DNA from: Candidatus Villigracilis adiacens
GTDB lineage: Bacteria > Chloroflexota > Anaerolineae > Anaerolineales > Villigracilaceae
DNA: 64,000 nt
Assembly: GCA_016703605.1 (NCBI GenBank)
Contig: JADJBU010000026.1
Coordinates: 186,001 to 250,000, forward strand
Direction: 5' to 3'
Made by a program: the position numbers and the translations under genes. Below are positions 8,108-17,614 of this stretch, in pieces. How positions within the stretch are numbered: the stretch's first letter is position 1; each line of letters opens with the position of its first letter. The notes under the pieces are model-generated. The model was not told the origin of the DNA. It did not search any database and was given only the letters and a program-made list of their open reading frames with translations.

Positions 8108-10246
8108 ATGACCCAGTTCAGCCTGCTCCAGCGTCAGATCATCGAATCTCCACCGGGCGTTCGTCTCTTCGTCACCGGGATGGCAGGCACAGGCAAGACA
8201 ACCGCCGGGGTCGAGCGGATCAACCATCTGCTGGCGAGCGGAGTCCCCGCCGATTCCATTCTTCTGCTAACCCCACAACGCACATTACAGGAACCTTATC
8301 TCGACCTGCTCGAAAGCCCCGAACGGATCGCGGGCGGAGAAGTGACATCTGCCACGGTCGGCGGTCTGGCGCGGCGCATGTGCGACCTGTTCTGGTCGCT
8401 TGCATCAGAACAAGCCGGTTTCAAAAACCCCGACCAGCCGCCGGTCTTTCTGACGCTCGAAACCGCGCAATACTTCATGGCGCATCTGGTGAGACCGCTG
8501 ATCGAAGAAAAGGGATATTTCGATTCAGTCACCATCAGCCGCAACCGACTCTACTCGCAGATCCTCGACAACCTGAACAAAGCCGCCATCATCGGCATCC
8601 CGCACACCGAGATCGGTTCGCGGCTGGACTCGGCATGGTTCGGCGACCCCGCCCAGCGGCGCGTCTATGCCGACGCGCAGGAATGCGCAGCCTTATTCCG
8701 CGAATACTGCTACGAATACAACCTGCTGGATTTTTCCCTGCAACTCGAACTGTTCAATACGCGGCTGTGGCGGAACGAACGGGTCCGCTCGTATTTGACC
8801 CGATCCTATCGTCACCTGGTTTACGACAACCTCGAAGAGGACATTTCCTGCGCCCACAACATCATGCGCGAATGGCTGCCCGAATTCGACTCGGCGCTTT
8901 TGCTCTACGACCAGGCCGCAGGGTATCGAAAGTTCCTGGGCGGCGACCCAGCCTCCGGCTTGGACCTGAGCCGCGAGTGCGACCAGGTCGTCGAGTTGAA
9001 CGAGTCCTTCGTCTCGTCGGGGAATATCATCCAGTTATCGAACGCCCTGCATAATGCCATCACCCGCGAAGGCGAGGTTGGGACGGGAGAGACCGAACCC
9101 GCGCTGGAATTCATCATGAGGCATTTCCACCCCGAAATGCTCGATGAGGCGGTGAAGAAAATTCAAACGCTGATCGAAAATGGCGCGCCCCCCGCGGAGA
9201 TCGTCATCCTCGCGCCGTATCTTTCGGACTCGCTGCGGTTCTCGATCACCCACCGATTGGAAGCCGCCGGGATTCCGTGGCGCAGCAACCGCCCGTCGCG
9301 TTCACTGCGGGATGAACCCGCCAGCAAATGCCTGCTGACCTTATCCGCGCTTGCCCACCCGCAATGGAACATCCGCCCGCCGAAGTTCGATGTGACGCAC
9401 GCCCTGATGTTCGCGTTGCACACCGACCTGGTCCGCGCGCAATTACTGACCGACATTATTTACCGCCAGAGCGACCTGCGGCTTTCGACCTTCGACAATA
9501 TCAAGGCGGAGGTTCAGGAACGCATCACCTACTCGCTCGGCTCCCGTTACGCGACGCTTCAAAACTGGATCGAAACCTGCCGCGCGTCTATGCCGATGCC
9601 GCTCGATTTCTTTCTGCGGAGATTGTTCGGCGAGGTCCTTTCACAACCCGGTTTCGGATACCATTCGAATCTCGACGCGGTGCGTATCGCGGCAAGCCTG
9701 GTCGAGTCGGTTAGAAAATTCAGGAACGCGATGGAACCGATGACAAACCTAAACCTGACAGGTCTCACGGGAGCCGACCAGGAACCGGGAACTCTTCGTG
9801 AAGACCTGTCAGGTTTTCCTTTGGGGAAAGAATACATCGCCATGCTGCAAGACGGCGTGATCGCGGCGCAATACCTGGAATCCTGGCGCAGCGAAAACAA
9901 GGATGCCGTGCTGGTTGCCCCCGCCTATACATTTTTGATGATGAACCGCCCGGCCGCCTTTCAATTCTGGCTCGATCCCGGCTCGGACGGCTGGTCGCAG
10001 CGTGTGGCTCAGCCGCTGACTCACCCCTATGTGCTCTCGCGCGAATGGGATGCGTCGCCGGGCAGGCTCTGGCTCGATGCGGATGAAATGGCGCTGGAGA
10101 CCGAAGCGCTGGCGCGTCTTGTGGGCGGTTTGCTGGCGCGCTGCCGCGAGAAGATATTCCCCGCCCTCTCCGACCTCGGCGCGGCGGGATTCGAACAGCG
10201 CGGAAGTTTGCTGCGGGCGTTTCAGAAGGTGTTGATAGAACAATAG
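8108..10246 (+). CDS. UvrD/AddB-like superfamily 1 helicase-family ATPase
   Basis: A 712-aa protein, counted from the ATG at 8108 (MTQFSLLQ), where homology begins. Walker A GMAGTGKTT lies near residue 25. LVYDNLEED (about 245) sits where DExx box II is expected but is degenerate. RLEAAGIPWRSNR resembles helicase domain 2A. No PD-(D/E)XK nuclease motif is seen. It resembles the inactive-type helicase partner in AddAB-like complexes. A second UvrD-type helicase follows 0.8 kb downstream on the same strand. About 25 residues around 550 are encoded by an inserted inverted repeat. Likely role: recombination or repair; exact family uncertain. Confidence 0.7.
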   Translation: MTQFSLLQRQIIESPPGVRLFVTGMAGTGKTTAGVERINHLLASGVPADSILLLTPQRTLQEPYLDLLESPERIAGGEVTSATVGGLARRMCDLFWSLASEQAGFKNPDQPPVFLTLETAQYFMAHLVRPLIEEKGYFDSVTISRNRLYSQILDNLNKAAIIGIPHTEIGSRLDSAWFGDPAQRRVYADAQECAALFREYCYEYNLLDFSLQLELFNTRLWRNERVRSYLTRSYRHLVYDNLEEDISCAHNIMREWLPEFDSALLLYDQAAGYRKFLGGDPASGLDLSRECDQVVELNESFVSSGNIIQLSNALHNAITREGEVGTGETEPALEFIMRHFHPEMLDEAVKKIQTLIENGAPPAEIVILAPYLSDSLRFSITHRLEAAGIPWRSNRPSRSLRDEPASKCLLTLSALAHPQWNIRPPKFDVTHALMFALHTDLVRAQLLTDIIYRQSDLRLSTFDNIKAEVQERITYSLGSRYATLQNWIETCRASMPMPLDFFLRRLFGEVLSQPGFGYHSNLDAVRIAASLVESVRKFRNAMEPMTNLNLTGLTGADQEPGTLREDLSGFPLGKEYIAMLQDGVIAAQYLESWRSENKDAVLVAPAYTFLMMNRPAAFQFWLDPGSDGWSQRVAQPLTHPYVLSREWDASPGRLWLDADEMALETEALARLVGGLLARCREKIFPALSDLGAAGFEQRGSLLRAFQKVLIEQ
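9751..9816. repeat. Inverted repeat inside helicase CDS
   Basis: A perfect 15-bp inverted pair, AAACCTGACAGGTCT and AGACCTGTCAGGTTT, separated by 36 bp. It is translated in frame within the helicase. It looks like a dispersed hairpin element that inserted without breaking the frame. Confidence 0.65.
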
Positions 10247-10288
10247 GTTTCAGGTTTCAGGTTTCAGGTTTCAGGTTTCAGGTGCCAG
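10247..10288. repeat. Heptamer tandem repeat GTTTCAG
   Basis: Five exact GTTTCAG copies (10247-10281) plus one degenerate GTGCCAG copy, directly after the helicase stop. No gene was seen between 10247 and 10461. Confidence 0.85.
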
Positions 10289-10461
10289 GTTTCCCCGATC
10301 CCTGAGGGATGTGTGCCCGATGGGCAGTGAGGGAAAAACCTCCTTGCTGGAGAAATCGGGCAACCCTCATTCGCACGGGCAACGGATGTGCGGTGTTATA
10401 CCTAAATAGGCGTGAAACGCTGTAGATATCGGTTCAAAGGTTTTATTTGAAGGAATCAAAA

Positions 10462-10857
10462 ATGAATGACGAACAGTTAAGACGAATTGGCAGGATGATG
10501 AGTAAAGCGATCATGCCTATGCTTGAGAAAATTTCTGATGACATGGGGAAAATTGCCAATGAGTATATCTCAAGCATTCAACCACAGATGGACAAAGTTT
10601 TTAATCAAATCCTCCAATCATGGCGTCCACAGTTTGATGAAATATTCAGAAAATTTGACGCGATGCTCAAGGCTGCCGAAGTTGATTCTACAATCATAGC
10701 TCCTGTTTTAGCGAAATCAAATTTGTGGCTTACTCCATCGATGCCATATGGTTTAATTCTAAAAATAAAGGAATTATTCCGAGTAACGCAAATTGCCTTA
10801 CAAATTGTCACCCTGAGTGGCGCCTTGCGCCACGAAGGGTCTCTGAGACAATCGTAG
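10462..10857 (+). CDS. Small protein, C-terminus probably truncated by a repeat element
   Basis: An ORF of 131 aa from ATG 10462 (AAGGA upstream). The N-terminal ~80 residues are amphipathic helix with many Met and Ile. A segment NLWLTPSMPYGLILKIKEL looks like a conserved domain core. The last 17 or so residues read into the MITE-like repeat at 10806-10884, so the natural C-terminus was probably lost. It is more AT-rich than its neighbours. No family recognised. Confidence 0.5.
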   Translation: MNDEQLRRIGRMMSKAIMPMLEKISDDMGKIANEYISSIQPQMDKVFNQILQSWRPQFDEIFRKFDAMLKAAEVDSTIIAPVLAKSNLWLTPSMPYGLILKIKELFRVTQIALQIVTLSGALRHEGSLRQS

Positions 10858-10884
10858 AGATGCTTCGCTTCGCTCAGCATGACA
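10806..10884. mobile_element. MITE-like repeat, about 79 bp
   Basis: Ends are TGTCACCCTGAG and CTCAGCATGACA, imperfect terminal inverted repeats (10 of 12). The interior GAGACCCTTCG / GAAGCGAAGCATCTC text recurs in inverted orientation near 25371-25434. It terminates the reading frame of the small gene at 10462. Confidence 0.65.
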
Positions 10885-11048
10885 TCTAAGAGTGTTAGGC
10901 AATTAAAGTTACCCTGAATAGTAAGTAGTGATGAGATAAAGGTCGAGTCGGCGGAAAGAGTTTTTCTAGAGTATTAAGAATATTTTTGCTTTTAGCTAGT
11001 TTGCATTTTTTAGCTGACGATGAAACCTGACACTTGGCGCCTAAATAC

Positions 11049-13413
11049 ATGACACCCTCCTTCACCCCTCGCCCCTCCCAACAAAACATCCTCCGCTATA
11101 ACGGCGGGAGGTTGGGCATTGCCGCCGTGCCCGGCGCGGGCAAGACGCACATTCTCTCGGCTCTCGCGGCGCAGCTCATTCAAAGCGGCAAACTGCAAGA
11201 CGACCAGGAAGTGCTCATCGTGACCCTCGTCAACTCGGCAGTGGACAACTTCGAAACGCGCATCAAACGTTTCTTCGATAACCCGCTGCAGGCGTTGTAC
11301 AAATATCGCGTGCGCACCTTGCATGGGCTGGCGCACGACATCGTCCGCGAGAAACCGGCGAAGGTTGGGCTGGAGGAACGCTTCAACATCATCGACGAGC
11401 GCGAGGCGGGTTTCATCCGAAAGGAAGCGGTCAATGCCTGGCTGGCGAGTCACTCGCTGGATGAATATCTCGACCCGGCTCTCGATAACTCAAAACGCGA
11501 TTGGATCAAACGTCAGCAATTACCGGATATGGTGGACTCTCTCGCCCTGGCCTTTATCCGCTCCGCCAAAGACCGCCTCCTGACTCCGGAGAAGCTGAGA
11601 CTCAAACTCGACGCCTCTTTCTCCCCGCTGCCTTTAGCCGAGCTTGGGCACGCCATCTACGCGGACTATCAACGCGCGCTCGCCTATCGCGGCGCCGTGG
11701 ACTTTGATGATCTCATCCGTTTGGCGTTGACCTTGCTCGAAAGCGACGATGAATTCCGCGAGCGTTTGCAATATCGCTATCCATTTATTTTGGAAGATGA
11801 AGCGCAGGATTCGAGTCAGACGCAGGAGAGGACGAATTTTAGGTTTGCTTTCCGGTCAGAATGGCAATTGGGTTCGAGTAGGCGACCCTAATCAAGCGAT
11901 CTTCGAAACGTTTACAACCGCTTCTCCAGAATTATTGCGTGAGTTTATTCGGAATAATCCGCATGAAGACATGCCCGAGTCGGGGCGGTCACAGCCGTCT
12001 GTGATCGCGCTGGCAAATCATCTCATTGATTGGGTCATGCAAGCGCATCCCATCCCCGAAGTGCGGACCGCGCTCGAGACGCCGCACATCGAGACCGTCC
12101 CGGAGAATGACCCGCAGCAAAACCCGCCCGATAACCCGGAGGCGGTCAAATTCATTTCGACGAAATACACACCCGAGCAGGAATTGGAAGCGGTGGCGAA
12201 ATCCATCAAGGGATTTGTCGATTCGTTCGCGGACTCCCCCATTGAAGAACAGCCGACGATTGCCGTCCTTGTGCCACGCAACCAGCGCGGCGTGGAGATG
12301 GTCAATGCGCTGCGTCAGCGCGGGATTGAACCGATCGAGTTGATCTCGTCCACGTCGGAGACGCGCGCGGCGGCGGGAGCGTTGAGCTATCTGCTGTCGT
12401 ATCTCTCGGAGCCGGGCAATGCGCGCAAGTTGTCGAAGGCGTATGAGGTGTGGAGAAGGGATTGGAGGGAGAAGGGAGTAGAGAGTAGTGAAGTAGGGAA
12501 TAGGGGAATAGGGAATGGTGAAGCAGGGAATGGAGGAGTGGAAAGCGGAAAGTTGGAAGGAAACTACTCCACCACTCAACTACTCAACTATTCAGCTGCT
12601 CTTCTGCGCCGCATGGCGAATGTGGAAAACTTTATCGCGCCACAAAATGCGGATGACTGGCTGTCAGGCTTGAGTGAGACGGAGCCGATGCAAGTCATCG
12701 AAGAGTTGACTCAATTCCGGGTCAATGTTCAGCGTTGGTTGAATGCGGTGACATTGCCCATCGATCAATTGGTGTTGACGCTGGCGCAGGATGTGTTTAG
12801 CGAAGTGTCTGATTTAGCACTGGCGAATAAGCTGGCGTTGGTGCTGCGCAGCGCGGCGGACGATCATGCGGATTGGCGTTTGCCCGAGTTGACGGCGGAG
12901 CTGGCGGTGATCGCGAAGAATGAACGGCGCTTCATCGGGTTCTCGTCGGATGATTCGGGCTTTGACCCCGAGCGCCATCGCGGACGTGCCGTGGTGACGA
13001 CGATGCACAAGGCGAAGGGCATGGAGTGGGACCGCGTGTATATGATGTCGGTCAATAATTATGACTTCCCTTCGAACATGCCGAATGATCGTTTTATTTC
13101 GGAGAAGTGGTTCATCCGCGGCGGCTTGGATTTGGCGGCTGAGTCATTGGCGCAGTTGACGGCGCTTGAGTCGACCAGTGAATACGATTGGTACGAAGAA
13201 GGCGCAGCGACGATGCGCTCGCGCTTGGATTACGTCAAAGAGAGATTGCGCCTGTTGTACGTGGGCATCACCCGCGCCAAGCGCGATTTAATCGTGACCT
13301 GGAATACGGGTAGGCAAGGCGATGCGACGCCATCATTGGCGTTGAGTGAGTTGATGGGGTGGTGGGAAGGGAAGATAAGTTTGATAATTCTACATAAAAA
13401 CTTAAAATCTTAA
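11049..13413 (+). CDS. UvrD/PcrA-like ATP-dependent DNA helicase, single frameshift
   Basis: A superfamily 1A helicase split over two frames. The first part (11049 to about 11830) has Walker A AAVPGAGKTH and box II FILEDEAQDSS. The second part resumes with ILGLLSGQNGNWVRVGDPNQAIF (motif III region) and ends with VVTTMHKAKGMEWDRV (motif V) and LLYVGITRAKRDL (motif VI). All core motifs survive, and removing one base near 11826-11836 would restore about 785 residues. Either a recent mutation or a sequencing error is possible. An inserted low-complexity stretch lies at about 12450-12595. It pairs with the helicase-like gene upstream. It unwinds DNA in repair or recombination. Confidence 0.8.
12450..12595. 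repeat. Purine-rich low-complexity insertion within the helicase
   Basis: GGAGTAGAGAGTAGTGAAG-type repeats, then their pyrimidine-rich counterpart (ACTACTCCACCACTCAACTACTC), form a long imperfect hairpin. It is translated as a Gly/Asn/Glu/Ser-rich insert of about 45 residues. Similar AGAGATTGGAGATTAG and TCACTAT repeats sit between nuo genes. Confidence 0.6.
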
Positions 13414-13458
13414 TAACCCAAATCAATCCAATTTACATATTAAAATAAATCAAGTTAC

Positions 13459-13485
13459 TTGAACGAGAGAAATCGAGAGTATAAT
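13459..13485 (+). promoter_or_regulatory. Possible promoter of the PIN-domain gene
   Basis: TTGAAC (13459-13464) and a perfect TATAAT (13480-13485) with a short 15-bp spacer. An AGGAGG ribosome site precedes the ATG at 13533. Confidence 0.4.
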
Positions 13486-13532
13486 TTTGTAATCTACGCC
13501 CAAGAGGTAAAGAGACTAGGAGGTCATTCATA

Positions 13533-15820
13533 ATGGATAATCAAAATAATTCAAGCCAAACAAACAACATGAATAATGTTTTATTAAAATTGGCGAATTT
13601 CTCCTATCAATTTGATCCAGAATCAGATATTGACTTAAGTGCTGATTTACAACAGCATCTCATAATGCACACCTTCGCAAACCTAGAATCAGAGTGGAAT
13701 GACGCAGGCACAATACAATCAAAACTCGAGGAAATTTTCACGTTAAAGTTTGAAAATGTTGAGGTTATCGATACAATAAAAAAACTTAAGAAACAGGGAA
13801 AAATCGAACAAAATAGAGATAACCCAACCCTTTATAAAATACACTATATTGAAAAAATTAAAATAATTGACATTACAGAAGCTAAAAAGGATTTGAAATT
13901 ACGGGTCATCCAAGAATGGTTCAATCAAATTGAGCAAGAGATTAATAGACCACTTACAAGCACTGAAACAAAATACCTAAATGAAGATATAGAAATTTAT
14001 TTTGGACTTCTTGCAGCAGAAGGGGGAGCTCAAGCCATTAAGTCTGCATTTGCCGAGGAAAACAGTAGTTTAGATTTTTTCTCGAAAATCGAGAAAAAGC
14101 CTAAATGGAAAAAAAGGGAGGACGATAAGTTGTACAAAGAATTAAGAAATGAAGCAATTCAAATTTTCTTAAAGAAGCAAACCGATATGCGCAGAAAATA
14201 TGTCTTTCAGATTATCGAAAGTACGTTCTTTTTGTCGCTCCTTCATATAGACCCGACGATGTCAAGTTTGGCCAAATCAGCACTAAATAACAAATCTTTA
14301 TATTTGGATTCCAATATCATTTATCGTTTACTTGGGCTACAAACTGAATCTTTGTTAGGGATGACAAAAAGAGTCATTGAAGCATCAAAAGAATTTGGCT
14401 GCAAACTTTTCGTTTCACAATTAAGTATTGACGAATTAAAAGTATCTCTTAGGCGAGCAGTTAATTATCTCGAAAAACACCCACCCTTAGCTCGCGATTA
14501 TGAAAGGCTTAAGTTACAATATACCGGCGAAAGCAGAGGTTTCATTATTGCTTACTGGAAGGAGTATGAGAAAAATGGAACAGCACTCTCGCATTTTGCA
14601 AACAAATATAGCAATATTGATAAAATCCTTACTGACGAATTTGGAATTCAAATCACCTCAGATTTCATTGACGAAGTATCAAAAAATATATCAACAAGAG
14701 CAGAGATAAGTGGATTCGCAAAATACATCATTGAAAGAGAGCAAGGGAATCATCTAAGCGACGCTGTAATCTTACCGGGTGAGTTGCCCAGAAATGAACA
14801 ATTACTAATTCATGATGTCCGATTGTTAAAAATAGTTGAAAAAGCGAGAGGCAAAAATTGCTCAAAGTTCGCGGAAGCTGATTTTGGTTGCTGACCGCAG
14901 ATGGTGATCTAATTGGTTACTCCCAACAAAATAGCAAAAAGGGAAATTCAAAACTTCCTGTGGCAATCCATTCAAAAGATTGGCTTCTTTTCTTAAGACC
15001 TTGGTTACCAAGAAACGATGATTACGACAAAATTTTTATCGATTTAGTTTTTTCTGAAAAAATTCAATCCTATGCCAAGTTTTCGCCTATAGTCATAGAT
15101 CAAGTTGTAAGAATCCTTAGTTCATATGAGAATATTACGCCGCAGGTAGCTGCAGAAATACTAGCGGATTTTGATTTCACGAAGCAGATTCAGAATATTC
15201 AAAAAAGGGCAGAACAAGAGTTCCGCGAAGACTATGAAGATGATAAGGTTTCTGAGAATGAAAAAGAATCAATTATTCAAGACATCATCGCGGAGAAAAC
15301 AGCTAAACTTATCAATCATAGCCTCACGAAATTAATTGACCAGAAAGAAAAAGAAAGAGCAACAACTTCGCTAGAAAAAACAATATTAACACATGTTTTA
15401 GAAAAAGAGGAAAAGCAAAAAACAGAACTCCAAACTAAATTAAATAATCAGTCAGATGAAATAACAGGTTTAAAAGAAAAGGTCAATTCAAATTTAGAAG
15501 ACATAATGTCACTAAATTCACAGGTTAATGGATTAGCTGACCAAAACAAATTACTGGCAAACAATCTTTCAATAACAAAATGGGGACTTGGAATATTGAT
15601 TGGTTTATTATTAATTTTAGGACTTAATCCGATAATTCAGGATTTAATTTCTTCGTTTGCAAATGAGAAAATTAAAAACGCCGTAACAATTATTATTTTT
15701 ATCTTTGGCGTGACAATACCATTTGGTATCGGATTAGGGATGAAAAAAACTTGGAAAATAATTACCATAATTGATGTTATCGTCAGTTTGGGGGTAGTTT
15801 TATGGAACGCGGTTGACTGA
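13533..15820 (+). CDS. PIN-domain / coiled-coil / membrane protein, frameshifted, AT-rich
   Basis: Two overlapping frames form one gene. Residues 40-110 look like a winged helix. From about 255 there is a PIN-like nuclease fold: LYLDSNIIYRL (D259), SIDELK (D300/E301), HLSDAVIL (D410). After the frameshift at about 14884 the missing fourth motif appears as WLLTADGDLIGYS. One extra T in the GATTTTGG run would join them, giving about 760 aa. Downstream come a Lys/Glu coiled coil (about 15200-15560) and two or three membrane segments (15590-15810). Base composition is clearly AT-richer than all neighbours, suggesting transfer. A membrane-tethered RNase or defence effector is an inference. Confidence 0.6.
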
Positions 15821-15836
15821 AACCAAACATTAGGGC

Positions 15837-15876
15837 AAAAACGGTCTCGGGACATCACATCCACGAGACCGTTTTT
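15837..15876. terminator. Bidirectional terminator
   Basis: AAAAACGGTCTCG pairs with CGAGACCGTTTTT, with T-runs on both strands. It lies between the convergent PIN gene and the GNAT gene. Confidence 0.85.
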
Positions 15877-15878
15877 GT

Positions 15879-16388
15879 TTACAAATTTATCGAAAACAAC
15901 TTCAAATCAATATCATCCTCAGACAATTTCATCATCTTCTCAAAGGTCATCCCCAGCTTCTCCAGCACGCGGACCGAGCCCGCATTGGCAGGGTCCACGA
16001 TGGCGACGATGCGTTTCAATCCCAGCACCTCTTTGGCAAATTTCATCACTCCCTGCGCGGACTCGATCGCATATCCCTGCGACCAGAATTTCGGCAGGAA
16101 GGCATAGCCGATGTCCACGTCTTCCAAGGCGTCGCGCTTGATCAGTCCGCACATGCCGATGGTCTCCCCCGTTTCAGTCAATGTGACGGCGAGCAAACCA
16201 AATCCATTCTTTGCGTAGCTGGGCATCGCTCCATTTTCGAGATATTTCTCCGCATCGGCGCGAGTCCGCACGTTGCGGTCACCGATATTTTGAATGAAGG
16301 AGGGCTCATTCAATAACGCAAGGATGAAATCTGCGTCGGTCAAGTCAAATTGCCGAAGGGTGAGTCTGTCCGTTTTGATGGGTATCAT
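15879..16388 (-). CDS. GNAT acetyltransferase, RimJ/RimL type
   Basis: A 169-aa protein. MIPIKTDRLTLRQFDLTDADFILALLNEP is the classic N-terminal strand of RimJ/RimL-like N-acetyltransferases. KFWSQGYAIESAQGVMKFAKEVLGLKRIVAIVDPANAGSVRVLEKLGM covers the acetyl-CoA P-loop (Q/SQGYA) and the following helix. Length is typical. The ribosome site is weak. The acceptor (protein N-terminus or small molecule) is not predictable. It stands alone, convergent with the PIN gene. Confidence 0.85.
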   Translation of the reverse strand: MIPIKTDRLTLRQFDLTDADFILALLNEPSFIQNIGDRNVRTRADAEKYLENGAMPSYAKNGFGLLAVTLTETGETIGMCGLIKRDALEDVDIGYAFLPKFWSQGYAIESAQGVMKFAKEVLGLKRIVAIVDPANAGSVRVLEKLGMTFEKMMKLSEDDIDLKLFSINL

Positions 16389-16456
16389 GTGGGGATTATA
16401 AAGCGGTCATGGTACGTAACGTCCACGCGAGACTATTTTTGTTTTCCATAAAAAGG

Positions 16457-16588
16457 GTAACTGCTCAGCCTGTCATTTCGACGAGCGCCAGCGAGGAGAA
16501 ATCCAGCGCAATATTGAGAAGGATTTCTCGTGGCGCCTCGCGCCACTCGAAATGACAAGACAGGGTAGTGAATTGGCTGAGTAGTTAC
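16457..16588. mobile_element. MITE-like inverted-repeat element, 132 bp
   Basis: Terminal repeats GTAACTGCTCAGCC and GGCTGAGTAGTTAC match at 13 of 14. Nested inside are TGTCATTTCGA...TCGAAATGACA and GAGAAATCC...GGATTTCTC, so the whole can fold as one long stem. AAAAGG flanks it on both sides (16451-16456 and 16591-16596), a possible target duplication. It has no ORF. Confidence 0.65.
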
Positions 16589-16638
16589 TAAAAAGGAGTA
16601 TCATACGGACATACTCAATATCCGCAAGGAGGAAATAC

Positions 16639-17565
16639 ATGGAAAACCCCACATCTGACGAAAAAGCCCTTGCTGCGCTTGCTCACGCGTCGGTGGTCCT
16701 GTCGTACTTCGGTCCGATAGGCGCGGCGCTCGTTTGGGTCGTTCAGCGCGGCAAGTCGAAATACGTCCGCTACCATGCGCTGCAGGCGATGGGCTATCAG
16801 GTATTGATTTTTTGGGCATGGTTAATCGGCGGGGTGTTGATCGGAATGGGAGTGGTCGGCGTAAGCGTGGCAACAGGCATCCTGTCCAGCGACCCGTCTG
16901 TCCTGGCGCCCGAGGCGATGTTCTTCATCCAGCCTGTGATCATGTTGCTCGTTTTCGGCATGGGAGGATTGATGTTCCTTGCCGGTTTTGTTGGCGCGGT
17001 CTTTTGCCTGGTCGGGAAAGACTTCCGATATCCGATCCTTGGGAGTTGGCTGCACCGCAGGGTATTCAACGGACAGAACACGGAAGAAGAGATCGAAAAA
17101 TGGGAGGAATACTGGGTGGGCGGCGTCTGCCATGCGACCGCCATCCTGCAGGTCTGGAGCATGATCACGCCCCTTATCATCTGGTTCTCGCAAAAGGAGC
17201 GTTCTGCCCGGCTCGAATTCCAGGCGCTTCAAGCGGGGGTGTATCAACTGGCGGCAACAATGGCGTACCTGCTTTCCAACGCCGGGTTGTTCGTTGTTTA
17301 CCTGGTCTTTATCGCCGTCCTGGTAACGAGCGGAGTTTCGACCGACCCAACCCAGGAGGTCTCCGCGGGGTTTGGCGTTTTGCTGGTCATTATTGTGGCG
17401 GCATTCGTATTGGTGATTCTGGGGACGATGGTCCTTTACCCGGTTTATTTGATCCTGGCTGGCGTCGCCGCCGCGCGTACCATGCGCGGACACGACTTCA
17501 AATACCCGCTCCTGGGGAGGATCATACAAAATAGACTGTCCCGCCGAAAACGGGAGAACGGATAA
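16639..17565 (+). CDS. DUF4870-family membrane protein (duplicated domain)
   Basis: A 308-aa membrane protein. The N-terminus (DEKALAALAHASVVLSYFGPIGAALVWVVQRGKSKYVRYHALQAM) is typical of DUF4870. A second, similar half starts near residue 155 (WVGGVCHATAILQVWSMITPLIIWFSQKERSARLEFQALQAG). About eight transmembrane helices are predicted. RYPILGSW and KYPLLGRI end each half, the usual closing motif. A strong AAGGAGG ribosome site is present. It is followed by a terminator. Function unknown. Confidence 0.85.
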   Translation: MENPTSDEKALAALAHASVVLSYFGPIGAALVWVVQRGKSKYVRYHALQAMGYQVLIFWAWLIGGVLIGMGVVGVSVATGILSSDPSVLAPEAMFFIQPVIMLLVFGMGGLMFLAGFVGAVFCLVGKDFRYPILGSWLHRRVFNGQNTEEEIEKWEEYWVGGVCHATAILQVWSMITPLIIWFSQKERSARLEFQALQAGVYQLAATMAYLLSNAGLFVVYLVFIAVLVTSGVSTDPTQEVSAGFGVLLVIIVAAFVLVILGTMVLYPVYLILAGVAAARTMRGHDFKYPLLGRIIQNRLSRRKRENG

Positions 17566-17570
17566 AACAA

Positions 17571-17600
17571 AGGGAGTCGGCGGCTGCCGACTCCCTTTTT
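17571..17600. terminator. Terminator between convergent genes
   Basis: AGGGAGTCGGC / GCCGACTCCCT stem, 4-nt loop, then TTTTT. It lies 5 bp past the DUF4870 stop and just after the end of the opposing gene. Confidence 0.9.
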
Positions 17601-17614
17601 GATTCACTCGACGG

